DNA of 8,901 nucleotides from an uncultured Parabacteroides sp. (GCA_900552415.1 USAD01000102.1:1-8901), one strand, 5' to 3'. Positions 1 through 6,749 are shown, numbered from the stretch's first letter. Notes: generated by a model from the letters alone, not told the origin. Numbers and translations are program-made.

Positions 1-1
1 C

Positions 2-1120
2 TATGCCCTGCCTTTCGGTAAGGGCGGCAAGCTGGAGGCCGGCTATCAATATTACTCGTATCTGGAAGACGGCAATTACAAGATGGAATGGTGGGATCCG
101 GAGAAACAGGTCTTCTATTGGCGAGACGATATCTATAACACCTTCTATTTCCAGGAGGGCGTCAACTCGATTTACGCCATCCTCTCGCAAAGCTGGAACA
201 ACTTCGAGGCGCAGGCCGGCGTGCGTGGCGAGCATACGCACACGGTGCTGAGAAGCTCTGTCGAGGGCGCTGACCGCACGAAAAACCGTTTTGAGTTCTT
301 CCCGTCGGTGCACCTGGGCTACAATTTCCCGAACGGGCATCGGCTCCTGGCCTCTTACTCACGCCGGACCACACGCCCGCAACTCTATTACATGGAGCCC
401 TACATCACCTATCGTGACTTCTATACCGCCGAGATCGGAAATCCCGATATCCGGCCGGAATACATCAACTCCTTCGAGCTGAACTACCAGAAGAGTTTTG
501 GCGAGAACAGTGTCTCGGCGACCCTGTTCCACCGCTCGCGCAAGGACAAGATCGAACGGCTGCGTGTGCCCTACAGCGCCGGTGTCACGCTCGACTCAAT
601 GGCAAACGTTGGCCATGATTACTCCACCGGACTGGAACTGAGCCTCAACCTGCATCCCGTCCGCTGGTGGAATACGACGGTCAACGGCAATCTCTATCAT
701 TATAAGGTCAAGAACGAGCAGGCCGCCGGTGGAAACACCTCGACCAGCACCAACTACGATATCTTGTGGAACAACCTGTTCGACCTGGGCAAATACACCC
801 GCCTGCAACTGGATGGTAGCTTCGTCGGTCCATCGGTGACCACACAAGGACGCACCGACGCCTATTGGTACGCCAACCTGGCAGTCCGCCAGCAACTGTT
901 CAATCGCCGCCTGACCGCCACGCTGGCCTTCCGCGACATCTTCCGCTCGGCAAAATATGTCAGCGATATCCAGACCGCCGACTTGCGCTCGCTCACACGG
1001 ATCAAGCCCAAATACCCGCAGATCACGCTTACCCTGAGCTGGACATTCAACAGCTACAAGGCGAAATCAAACGCGACCCGCGAGGACCGGAGCGAGATGT
1101 TCGAGGGAATCCGCCATTAA
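2..1120 (+). CDS. Outer-membrane beta-barrel family protein, C-terminal part (5' end outside window)
   Basis: The reading frame is open from the window edge (from base 2), so only the last 372 residues are present. The sequence is typical of the outer-membrane beta-barrel family related to TonB-dependent receptors (PF14905 type). It has alternating aromatic and polar strands, an arginine-rich barrel strand SYSRRTTRPQ, then GNPDIRPEY, which are hallmark positions of that family, and a C-terminal strand ending near LTLSWTF. By family knowledge it sits in the outer membrane; the N-terminal carboxypeptidase-like and plug regions would lie upstream of the window. The substrate cannot be inferred. 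The gene is GC-rich like metF and stops at TAA 1118-1120, overlapping the stop of the convergent metF. An ATG at 83 is internal, not the start, because homology-like barrel sequence continues upstream of it in frame. Confidence 0.85.
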   Translation, partial: YALPFGKGGKLEAGYQYYSYLEDGNYKMEWWDPEKQVFYWRDDIYNTFYFQEGVNSIYAILSQSWNNFEAQAGVRGEHTHTVLRSSVEGADRTKNRFEFFPSVHLGYNFPNGHRLLASYSRRTTRPQLYYMEPYITYRDFYTAEIGNPDIRPEYINSFELNYQKSFGENSVSATLFHRSRKDKIERLRVPYSAGVTLDSMANVGHDYSTGLELSLNLHPVRWWNTTVNGNLYHYKVKNEQAAGGNTSTSTNYDILWNNLFDLGKYTRLQLDGSFVGPSVTTQGRTDAYWYANLAVRQQLFNRRLTATLAFRDIFRSAKYVSDIQTADLRSLTRIKPKYPQITLTLSWTFNSYKAKSNATREDRSEMFEGIRH

Positions 1121-1128
1121 TAAATGGC
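1113..1128. terminator. Small inverted repeat at the convergent gene junction
   Basis: GCCATT (1113-1118) and AATGGC (1123-1128) form a perfect six-base-pair stem with a four-base loop. The stem lies exactly across the overlapping stop codons of the outer-membrane protein gene and metF. There is no clear T-run on either side, so it is at best a weak bidirectional terminator and may be coincidental. Confidence 0.25.
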
Positions 1129-2067
1129 CTGCGCCACGCGGCGAACACTGTCGGACGCCATCATCGTATAGAAATGAAGGCTCGGCACGCCGCTGGCGAT
1201 CAATTCCTTGCATTGTTGGATACACCATTCGACGCCCACCTCTTTCGCCTCGTCGTCGGTCTTGCACTTACGCAGCTCGGCGGCGAAAGGTTCGGGGATG
1301 TCGGTCCGGAAGACACGCGGCAACACCGTCAGCTGGTTGCGGAACACGATCGGCTTAATGCCCGGAATAATAGGCACCTCGATGCCCTCCTCGCGGCAAC
1401 GGGCCACGAAAGAGAAATATTTTTGGTTATCGAAAAACATCTGCGTCACCAGATAATCGGCCCCGTTGCGCACCTTCTCTTTCAAGTAAAAGATGTCCGA
1501 CTCCATGTTGGGCGCCTCCTCATGCTTTTCCGGATAGCAGGCCATACCATAGGAGAAGGGCGTCTCGATGCCCTCGATTTTCGAGCCATCCAACGCCAAT
1601 CCCTGGTTGAAACGGTTCACCTGCTGCTGCAGGTCGGTCGCGTGCTCATGATAAAGCGAGGGATTCTGCTCTACCTCGAGCGTCTTGATATCTCCGCGCA
1701 ACAGCAAAAGGTTGCTGACGCCCAAAAAATTGAGGTCAATCAGGGCATATTCCGTCTCGTCCTTCGTAAAACCTTTGCAGATGATGTGAGGCACCGCCGG
1801 GATGCCATACTTGTTTTGGATAGCCGAGGCGATCGCCACCGATCCGGGACGCTTACGGATGTTCACCTTCTGGAAGCTGCCATCCGGCATTGTCTTGTAG
1901 ATGAACTCGCTATGATGCGAGGTGATGTTGATGTACTTCGGATCGAACTCACGCAACTTGTCGATGACATTATACACTTTCTGGATGCTGTTTCCCTTCA
2001 GCGGCGGCAGGATCTCGAACGAGAAGGCCGTGCCTTGACTATTATTGATCAGGTCGATTACTCTCAT
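1117..2067 (-). CDS. metF: Methylenetetrahydrofolate reductase [NAD(P)H]
   Basis: This 316-residue protein is the usual size for bacterial MetF. The cytoplasmic flavoenzyme reduces 5,10-methylenetetrahydrofolate to 5-methyltetrahydrofolate, the methyl donor for methionine synthesis. Visible family features along the TIM barrel are FEILPP near residues 17-22 with the catalytic Glu18, VPHIICKG (92-99), LLLLRGD (120-126) with the folate/flavin-site Asp126, CYPEKH (177-182), TQMFFD (208-213), IPGIKP (234-239) and LHFYTMM near the C-terminus. I chose the ATG at 2067 (MRVIDLINNS) because the in-frame extension up to 2127 reads through the promoter boxes and has no family similarity. The gene has its own promoter, divergent from the acetyltransferase operon, and its stop overlaps that of the convergent upstream gene. 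Confidence 0.95.
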   Translation of the reverse strand: MRVIDLINNSQGTAFSFEILPPLKGNSIQKVYNVIDKLREFDPKYINITSHHSEFIYKTMPDGSFQKVNIRKRPGSVAIASAIQNKYGIPAVPHIICKGFTKDETEYALIDLNFLGVSNLLLLRGDIKTLEVEQNPSLYHEHATDLQQQVNRFNQGLALDGSKIEGIETPFSYGMACYPEKHEEAPNMESDIFYLKEKVRNGADYLVTQMFFDNQKYFSFVARCREEGIEVPIIPGIKPIVFRNQLTVLPRVFRTDIPEPFAAELRKCKTDDEAKEVGVEWCIQQCKELIASGVPSLHFYTMMASDSVRRVAQAIY

Positions 2068-2086
2068 ATTGTTACGAATTTCGAGG

Positions 2087-2128
2087 CAAATGTAACAAAA
2101 ATAGAGTATATTTGCCCCTATACCCAAA
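2087..2128 (-). promoter_or_regulatory. Bacteroides-type promoter for metF
   Basis: Read on the minus strand, TATTTTTG (2096-2103) matches the TAnnTTTG -7 element. TTTG (2125-2128) lies 21 bases upstream in the -33 position. A second -7 match, TACATTTG (2087-2094), lies just downstream but has no good -33 partner. The metF ATG is about 30 bases further on, giving a short leader with no room for a riboswitch. Assignment is by motif match only. Confidence 0.5.
2107..2114 (+). promoter_or_regulatory. -7 element for the acetyltransferase-pnuC-TPK operon
   Basis: TATATTTG at 2107-2114 is a full match to the Bacteroides TAnnTTTG -7 box, about 57 bases ahead of the acetyltransferase ATG. No convincing -33 TTTG is seen at the expected distance. 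The box lies inside the spacer of the divergent metF promoter, so the two promoters probably compete for polymerase. The leader is too short for a TPP riboswitch, and none of its conserved elements are visible. Confidence 0.4.
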
Positions 2129-2170
2129 TCATTTCACACGATAAAAGCATTAAAACAGCATAGAACGAGG

Positions 2171-2740
2171 ATGAAAACGGAAAAAGAGAAAATGTTGGCC
2201 GGCGAGGTTTACGACTGTACCGACCCGGAACTCCTGGAGCGCTGGCACAAGGCGAAAGCGTTGCAAATGGCCTACAACAGCACCCCGTCGACCGATCGCC
2301 AGCGGCTCACCGCCCTGCTCGACGAGCTTCTGGGCACACGAGGCGAGGAGGCTTGGGTCACCGCACCCTTCTATGTCGACTATGGCGAGAATATCCATTT
2401 GGGACGCAACGTCGAGATCAACATGAACTGTGTTTTCCTCGACTGTAACCGGATCACCATCGGCGACTATTCCGGTATCGGGCCTGGCGTACACATCTAT
2501 GCTGTCTATCACGATACCGATCCCGAACGTCGCCTCTCACCCGACAGCCAGCTTTGGAAATGCCTGACCGCTCCGGTCACCATCGGCCGCAACGTCTGGA
2601 TCGGCGGCAACAGCGTCATCCTGCCCGGCGTGACGATCGGCGACGAGAGCACGATCGGTGCCGGCAGCGTCGTCACTCACGACATTCCCGCCCGCTGCGT
2701 AGCCGTGGGCAACCCTTGCCGAGTGATCCGATACCTGTAA
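2171..2740 (+). CDS. Sugar O-acetyltransferase, maltose/galactoside (Maa/LacA/NodL) type
   Basis: This 189-residue protein transfers an acetyl group from acetyl-CoA to a sugar hydroxyl in the cytoplasm; the sugar acceptor is not known here. The N-terminal EKEKMLAGEVYDCTDPEL (residues 4-21) is the mac domain of maltose acetyltransferases. It is followed by a left-handed beta-helix of hexapeptide repeats: PFYVDYGENIHLG (66-78), ITIGDYSGIGPGV (95-107), VTIGRNVWIGGNSVI (136-150) and VTIGDESTIGAGSVV (154-168). His114 in the IYAVYHDTDPERR segment (109-121) occupies the catalytic base position of the family. It ends with the usual VAVGNPCRVIR. The length is normal and the gene looks intact. It is first in a plus-strand run, with 28 bases to the pnuC-family gene. 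The link to thiamine genes is positional only. Confidence 0.9.
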   Translation: MKTEKEKMLAGEVYDCTDPELLERWHKAKALQMAYNSTPSTDRQRLTALLDELLGTRGEEAWVTAPFYVDYGENIHLGRNVEINMNCVFLDCNRITIGDYSGIGPGVHIYAVYHDTDPERRLSPDSQLWKCLTAPVTIGRNVWIGGNSVILPGVTIGDESTIGAGSVVTHDIPARCVAVGNPCRVIRYL

Positions 2741-2768
2741 AACAAAAACAATCTAGAGGATTTAAACC

Positions 2769-3353
2769 ATGGACTACCTGGAAATGATCGGCGCCCTCGT
2801 GGGACTCATCTACCTGTGGCTGGAATACAAGGCGAGCATCTATCTGTGGATCGTGAGCATCATCATGCCCGCCATCTATATCAATGTCTATTATCGTGCC
2901 GGCCTCTATGCGGACTTTGGCATCAACATCTATTTCCTGCTCGCCTCGCTCTACGGTTGGATCGTCTGGAAATGGGGCAAGAAAAAACAAAAGGAAACCA
3001 GCGACAAGGATTCGGAGACAAGCGGCATCCGCCATTTCGACCGGAGCGCTCTGCCCGCTGTAGCAGGTGTTTTCCTGGTGCTCTTCCTCCTCATCGGCTG
3101 GATCCTGATCCAATTTACTGACAGCACTGTTCCCTGGCTCGACAGCTTCATTACCGCCGCCAGCATCATCGCCATGTGGATGCTGGCCCAAAAGCAGGTC
3201 GAGCAATGGCTGGTCTGGATTGTCGTCGACCTGGTCAGCAGCGGGCTCTATATTTACAAAGGACTCTATTTCACGGCGGCGCTTTATACGCTCTACGCCG
3301 TTATCGCCCTGTTGGGCTACCGGAAATGGCTAATCATAATGAATCAAAAATGA
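2769..3353 (+). CDS. pnuT: PnuC-family vitamin transporter, probably thiamine (PnuT)
   Basis: This 194-residue inner-membrane protein has about seven hydrophobic segments (roughly residues 4-20, 24-42, 50-68, 96-115, 125-140, 145-163, 168-186) and a charged cytoplasmic loop, GKKKQKETSDKDSETSG, at 70-86. The family signature is in the second half: WMLAQKQVEQWLVWIVVD (137-154), YIYKGLY (161-167) and GYRKW (183-187). PnuC proteins are facilitators that take up a vitamin precursor trapped by phosphorylation; classical members carry nicotinamide riboside. In Bacteroidetes, relatives next to thiamine pyrophosphokinase are interpreted as thiamine transporters (PnuT). Here the TPK gene overlaps its stop by four bases (ATGA), which supports thiamine as substrate by inference. 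A purine-rich GAGGA (2756-2760) lies eight bases ahead of the ATG and supports this start. The symbol is inferred from context; pnuC is the safe family name. Confidence 0.85.
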   Translation: MDYLEMIGALVGLIYLWLEYKASIYLWIVSIIMPAIYINVYYRAGLYADFGINIYFLLASLYGWIVWKWGKKKQKETSDKDSETSGIRHFDRSALPAVAGVFLVLFLLIGWILIQFTDSTVPWLDSFITAASIIAMWMLAQKQVEQWLVWIVVDLVSSGLYIYKGLYFTAALYTLYAVIALLGYRKWLIIMNQK

Positions 3354-3988
3354 AACAGGATATCCGAATTGATTTCTCTCCCGAAGCGGTCTTGATCGGC
3401 AATGGCGATTTCCCGACCCATTCCCTGCCGCTCCAGTTACTCAACGCTTCCCCGTTCACGGTTTGCTGCGACGGAGCCGCCAATTATTACCTCGACTCAG
3501 GCCGCATCCCGGACCGGATTGTCGGCGACGGCGATTCCCTCCGTGAAGAATACAAGCGAAAATATGCCTCGATCCTCCACCTGAACCCCGATCAGGAGAC
3601 CAACGACCAAACCAAGGCCATCCAATACCTGACGCGAAAAGGCATCCGCTCGGTCGCCATCCTCAGCGCGACCGGAAAGCGCGAAGATCACACTTTGGGC
3701 AACATCAGCCTCCTGATCGAATACCATCGCCTCGACATTGAGGCCCGCATCTATACCGATTACGGCGTCTTCATCCCCGCATCCGGCACCAACCACTTCC
3801 AAGCCCAGCCCGGCAGTCAAGTCTCCATCTTCAGCTTCGGCACCCAAAGCATGCGCTCCGAAGGCCTGCGCTATCCCTTACGCGATTTCACCAACTGGTG
3901 GCAAGGCACCCTAAACGAAGTCGTCTCGTCGCCTTTCACCATTGAATGCGAAGGTGATTATTTGGTGTTTTTGAAGTATCCATCGTAA
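3350..3988 (+). CDS. Thiamine pyrophosphokinase (thiamine diphosphokinase)
   Basis: This 212-residue cytoplasmic enzyme converts thiamine and ATP to thiamine diphosphate and AMP. Family motifs are clear: VCCDGAANYYL (38-48), PDRIVGDGDSL (54-64) with the acidic Mg/ATP-binding residues, DQETNDQTKAIQYL (81-94), LSATGKREDHTLGNISLL (105-122) for thiamine and nucleotide binding, and a C-terminal beta domain containing GSQVSIFSFG (155-164) and the SEGLRYPLRDF segment (170-180). The length is standard. I chose the ATG at 3350, which overlaps the TGA of the PnuC-family gene. Longer in-frame starts upstream run inside that gene and encode sequence unlike TPK. Translational coupling with the transporter fits a salvage unit in which imported thiamine is trapped by pyrophosphorylation. 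It appears to be the last gene of the operon. Confidence 0.93.
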   Translation: MKQDIRIDFSPEAVLIGNGDFPTHSLPLQLLNASPFTVCCDGAANYYLDSGRIPDRIVGDGDSLREEYKRKYASILHLNPDQETNDQTKAIQYLTRKGIRSVAILSATGKREDHTLGNISLLIEYHRLDIEARIYTDYGVFIPASGTNHFQAQPGSQVSIFSFGTQSMRSEGLRYPLRDFTNWWQGTLNEVVSSPFTIECEGDYLVFLKYPS

Positions 3989-4061
3989 TCTCTATTTTCA
4001 AGAAATAATAGGAACAATTCACCCATTTTCCCCAAAAGCAACGCTAAAACACTAAAAAACA

Positions 4062-4103
4062 GCTTTCTTTTTCAAAAAAAGCATGCGTCATGTCGCATTT
4101 TTT
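4062..4103 (+). terminator. Candidate terminator for the acetyltransferase-pnuT-TPK operon
   Basis: Two adjacent hairpins lie about 75-115 bases after the TPK stop. The second has a stem ATGCG (4083-4087) / CGCAT (4094-4098), a six-base loop, and continues directly into T at 4098-4103, the form of an intrinsic terminator. Flanking A and T runs could extend the stem. The stem is short, so termination efficiency is uncertain. Confidence 0.4.
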
Positions 4104-4525
4104 CCGCAAAATGTACGCGCAATGTCGCTTATTTGTCAAAAAAAGAGAGACATTTTACATCCAAAATTGCGGCGAAAAACGGCATTTTCGCATACAAAAA
4201 CAGGGAAAATGACGTCTTTTTTCCCAAAATAGGCACAAAAATCGGACTTATCAGGGAGCAGGGTTGTTTACCCATGTTGTTTTCTACTAAGGGTATGCGG
4301 ATTACAACAAAGCCATACGTTGAAATCCGCAAGAGGTATGATGTTCTCTGCAAGTAAAGTATATTACTATAATAAGAATAAATTATATTAAAAAAAAGAA
4401 TAACACACAAAAGTATGTATTTGTATAATCGGATCAAAGAAATCGATTCGACTTATACAAAAAAATTATCGCTCAAATATTTTTTAATTTTTAATTTTAT
4501 GAGAAATAATCCCATCCTGACCTTC

Positions 4526-4537
4526 TTTTCCGGAAAA
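4526..4537. promoter_or_regulatory. 12-base perfect palindrome upstream of the -33 box (operator candidate)
   Basis: TTTTCCGGAAAA is a perfect palindrome four bases upstream of the TTTG -33 element (4542-4545) of the gene at 4597. Its position suits a regulator-binding site. No regulator is identified; the downstream winged-helix-like protein is one candidate by proximity. Confidence 0.35.
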
Positions 4538-4541
4538 CCGT

Positions 4542-4572
4542 TTTGTGAAATGCCGTAAATAATTTACCTTTA
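4542..4572 (+). promoter_or_regulatory. Bacteroides-type promoter for the gene at 4597
   Basis: TTTG (4542-4545), a 19-base spacer and TACCTTTA (4565-4572) match the TTTG/TAnnTTTG form with one mismatch in the last -7 base. Transcription would start near 4579, giving a leader of under 20 bases before the ATG at 4597. The spacer and -7 region are filled with GTAAA/TTTAC half-sites, described separately. Confidence 0.5.
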
Positions 4573-4582
4573 CGATTGTAAA
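4555..4582. promoter_or_regulatory. Cluster of GTAAA/TTTAC half-sites overlapping the promoter
   Basis: Four half-sites are packed here: GTAAA (4555-4559), TTTAC (4563-4567), TTTAC (4569-4573) and GTAAA (4578-4582). The first pair forms the perfect odd palindrome GTAAAT-A-ATTTAC and the second pair an inverted repeat with a four-base gap. They cover the -7 box and probable start site, as a repressor operator would. Chance occurrence in AT-rich DNA is possible. Confidence 0.4.
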
Positions 4583-4596
4583 CTTAAAAATCGACT

Positions 4597-5397
4597 ATGA
4601 AAACAAAAGAATCTCCGGATTGCCCATTATGTACGAATGTCTTGCGGCTGCACGACTATTATTTATCGCCCGACGAACTTGTTATTTTTGATTCGCTGAT
4701 CGTGAAAGCCATCTCGTTTCATTACAAACGGTTCTTTTATTCGCAAAGACGAATGGAATTGGAAACACGTGTCAAACGCACACGGTATGAGGCTATTATC
4801 AAGAAATTTGAAGACTTGGGCATTATCCAGACTTATGTGGACAAGATGCCCGGTTCGGAGGGACAAATCCGCTATTTCTTCGTCAATTTCTCCAACCTGA
4901 AAGAGCCAAGCCTGCTGGCGAAATTGATCAACGAGAAATCGACGTTGTTCGAGCAAACTTGCGCATACATGAATTATCATTTCAACAGGGCCATCGAGAT
5001 GGAACATCCCCAACCCCGAAAAGAGAAGAAAAAGAAAGAGGAAAAGGCCGAGAGAGCCGAGGAAATACGGCAAATGCTGGAAAATACCTTAAACGAACGG
5101 CGGGAAATGTACAACAAAGGGCAGCTGAATGTTAAGCCCAAACACCAATTATCGCCAACAACGCTTGCCCTGACCAACCAACAGAAGGAAGGTTTGCTGC
5201 AACTGGACAGGAAATATGGCAAAGAGGCGATCAATCAATCATTCCTTGCCTATTATGATGATGTTCTCAAGAACAAATGCTCTCCCAATAACCTGTTCAA
5301 CTATTTCCTGAGCAAGGATCGTTTCTTTAAGGATCATTCCGTATTCATCAATTATTTGAACGATTTTATGCTCCTGTATTCCTCATTGGGAAAATAA
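4597..5397 (+). CDS. Hypothetical protein with winged-helix-like N-terminus and charged coiled-coil linker
   Basis: I do not recognise a named family for this 266-residue protein. A CPLC pair (residues 9-12) sits near the N-terminus. Residues 26-97 look like a winged helix: a helix at 26-43, a basic segment RRMELETRVKRTRYEAIIKKFEDLGII (51-77) resembling the two helices of an HTH with the usual 'LxxLGII' ending, and a beta wing around IRYFFVNF (91-98). Residues 140-172 are highly charged (a lysine/glutamate run) and probably form a coiled coil. The C-terminal part (about 195-262) is helical with YGKEAINQSFLAYYDDV and NNLFNYFLSKDRFF, somewhat like phage or plasmid replication-protein tails. A DNA-binding role is inferred only. 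The gene stands alone with its own promoter and terminator and has lower GC than the genes to its left, which is consistent with acquisition. Confidence 0.75.
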   Translation: MKTKESPDCPLCTNVLRLHDYYLSPDELVIFDSLIVKAISFHYKRFFYSQRRMELETRVKRTRYEAIIKKFEDLGIIQTYVDKMPGSEGQIRYFFVNFSNLKEPSLLAKLINEKSTLFEQTCAYMNYHFNRAIEMEHPQPRKEKKKKEEKAERAEEIRQMLENTLNERREMYNKGQLNVKPKHQLSPTTLALTNQQKEGLLQLDRKYGKEAINQSFLAYYDDVLKNKCSPNNLFNYFLSKDRFFKDHSVFINYLNDFMLLYSSLGK

Positions 5398-5403
5398 CAT
5401 AAC

Positions 5404-5446
5404 AGAGAAGCGGCCCGTCAGCTATCAAGACGGGCCCAGCTTCTCT
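5404..5446 (+). terminator. Strong hairpin after the gene at 4597
   Basis: The left arm AGAGAAGCGGCCCGTC (5404-5419) pairs over its full 16 bases with the right arm at 5429-5446, which carries a two-base CA bulge; the loop is nine bases. It begins seven bases after the stop codon. Only a short T-rich tail follows (TTCTCTT is mostly in the stem), but the stability and position make a terminator the likely role. Confidence 0.7.
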
Positions 5447-5506
5447 TGAAATCCACCCCAAAAGACAAATAAGGAATATAAAAAGACCATAATCCCTCGA
5501 TCGTTT

Positions 5507-5538
5507 TTTGTGCGGTCTAAAGAGATATTGTAGCTTTG
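5507..5538 (+). promoter_or_regulatory. Near-perfect Bacteroides promoter for the acyltransferase pseudogene
   Basis: TTTG (5507-5510), a 20-base spacer and TAGCTTTG (5531-5538) match the Bacteroides consensus exactly. The ATG follows at 5564. The promoter has stayed intact although the gene behind it is broken, which suggests the damage is recent. Confidence 0.65.
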
Positions 5539-5563
5539 TAAATAAACCGAAAAAGATAAACTC

Positions 5564-6717
5564 ATGTCGCATAATCCAGAAACAGATCACGCTTCCAGGA
5601 TTGTATGGCTGGACGTATTAAGGCTATTGGCCATTTTCATGGTTATCTGCATACATTGCTCAGATCCTTTTAATGTTTCGCCGGAGGCACGTTCCAATCC
5701 TGAGTTCAACTTCTGGGGCGGGGTTTATGGATCGTTCCTTAGGCCATGCGTTCCTCTGTTCGTGATGATTACCGGCATATTATTGCTTCCGGTGAAAATG
5801 TCTTTTGAGGCATTTTACAAAAAAAGGCTTTTAAGGATAGCCGTTCCCTTTCTGGTATGGTCGGTTTTATATAATCTTTTCCATGGGTAACAGGCGTGCT
5901 GGGATTGCCACAAAGCATCATTTCCGATACTTTCGCTTACGCCTCCGCCGATGCCTCACAAACCTTCAGCGACGCGATAAAAAACATCGCCATGATCCCT
6001 TTTCAATTTAATGTCTATACCGTGCCCATGTGGTATCTCTATATGCTTATCGGACTTTATCTCTATATGCCCTTCTTTTCCCTTTGGGTTGAAAAGGCTA
6101 CCTTAAAACAGAAGAAGATATTCCTGGGCTTTTGGTCCGTTACCCTTTTTCTGCCCTACGCCTATTCGTTCTTCTCCCCTAACCTATTCGGGATCAGCGC
6201 CTGGAACTCGTTCGGAACCTTTTACTACTTCGCCGGATTTAACGGTTATCTGCTACTTGGGCACCTCCTGGCCAATGACATTAAGGAATGGCGCTGGGGT
6301 AAAACGCTCGCGATCTGCGTACCGCTATTTGCGATAGGTTATATTGTCACTTATAAAGGGTTCAAGGCGATGACCGCCAATCCGCTCTGCACGGAACAGG
6401 AGATGGAGTTGTTCTTCCTATATTGTTCTCCCAACGTGGCCCTCATGACCGCGTCCCTATTCCTTGTCGTACGCAAAATAATGGTTAAATCCGCCCAACT
6501 GATCACCCTTCTCGCCAATCTCACGAAATGTGGCTTGGGTATTTATATGTCGCATTATTTTGTGGTTGGATTCGGATATGGAGTCGCGGACGCTTTAGCC
6601 ATCCCGGTTTCCCTGCGAATACCGGTCACCGCCATAATCGCTTTCGCCATCTGCTGAGCAATCGTATCTTTTTGTTACAGATTGGCTCCCAAATACTCAA
6701 AATGGATTTTTGGCTGA
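5564..6717 (+). pseudogene. Acyltransferase-3 family membrane protein, broken by frameshift and in-frame stop
   Basis: Intact relatives are multi-pass inner-membrane enzymes that O-acylate sugars of surface polysaccharides. The first piece (5564-5890) has the family start: WLDVLRLLAIFMVICIHCSD with the conserved H31, then RPCVPLFVMITGILLL and KKRLLRIAVPFLVWSVLY. It then ends prematurely as NLFHG-stop. One extra C in the CC at 5881-5882 would restore NLFPWVTGVLGLP and join the frame that continues to 6654 (MWYLYMLIGLYLYMPFF, FAGFNGYLLLGHLL, KCGLGIYMSHYF). That frame meets TGA at 6655-6657 where a Trp codon (TGG) is expected, and beyond it continues AIVSFCYRLAPKYSKWIFG to TGA 6715-6717, a typical family C-terminus. 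The repaired length would be 384 residues. Sequencing error could explain one lesion but is less likely for both. The GTG at 5896 is not a credible independent start. Confidence 0.85.
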
Positions 6718-6749
6718 TAGGATATCATTCCTTTGAACCCGTATCCATC

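Larger units (their letters stand above)
3989..4596. other. 608-base AT-rich gene-poor region with several hairpins
   Basis: No convincing gene is seen here. The base composition drops sharply to AT-rich compared with the GC-rich genes to the left. Inverted repeats present are 4062-4066/4078-4082 (GCTTT/AAAGC), 4083-4087/4094-4098 followed by six T, 4172-4178/4185-4191 (GCGAAAA/TTTTCGC), 4203-4209/4219-4225 (GGGAAAA/TTTTCCC with GACGTC in the loop) and 4296-4303/4324-4331 (TGCGGATT/AATCCGCA, 20-base gap). Open frames exist on both strands (TTG-started 4133-4357 plus, 4129-4437 minus), but neither has a recognisable domain or start context. The right end carries the promoter of the next gene. 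Confidence 0.6.

Noticed and set aside
2068..2127. 20-residue N-terminal extension of MetF
   Set aside because: It would run through both metF -7 boxes, and the usual MetF start lies at 2067.
865..2163. Long open frame on the plus strand (432 codons)
   Set aside because: It is the antisense shadow of metF, whose protein has clear MTHFR motifs; the plus-strand translation has no recognisable family features.
2115..2170. TPP riboswitch in the leader of the salvage operon
   Set aside because: The leader is too short and shows none of the conserved THI-box elements.
3176..3349. N-terminal extension of thiamine pyrophosphokinase
   Set aside because: It lies inside the PnuC-family gene in another frame and encodes residues unlike the TPK family; the ATG at 3350 gives a standard-length enzyme.
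4133..4357. 74-codon frame starting at TTG, plus strand
   Set aside because: It starts with TTG in a poly-A context, has no domain, crosses several hairpins and shares its region with an equally long minus-strand frame.
4129..4437. 102-codon frame on the minus strand
   Set aside because: The hydrophobic, Tyr/Ile-rich translation is what AT-rich DNA yields by chance; no start context or promoter was found.
6655..6657. TGA read as an amino acid (recoding) in the acyltransferase
   Set aside because: Other genes in this window use TGA as a normal stop (for example the PnuC-family gene and DUF3791), and the same gene also has a frameshift, so decay is simpler.
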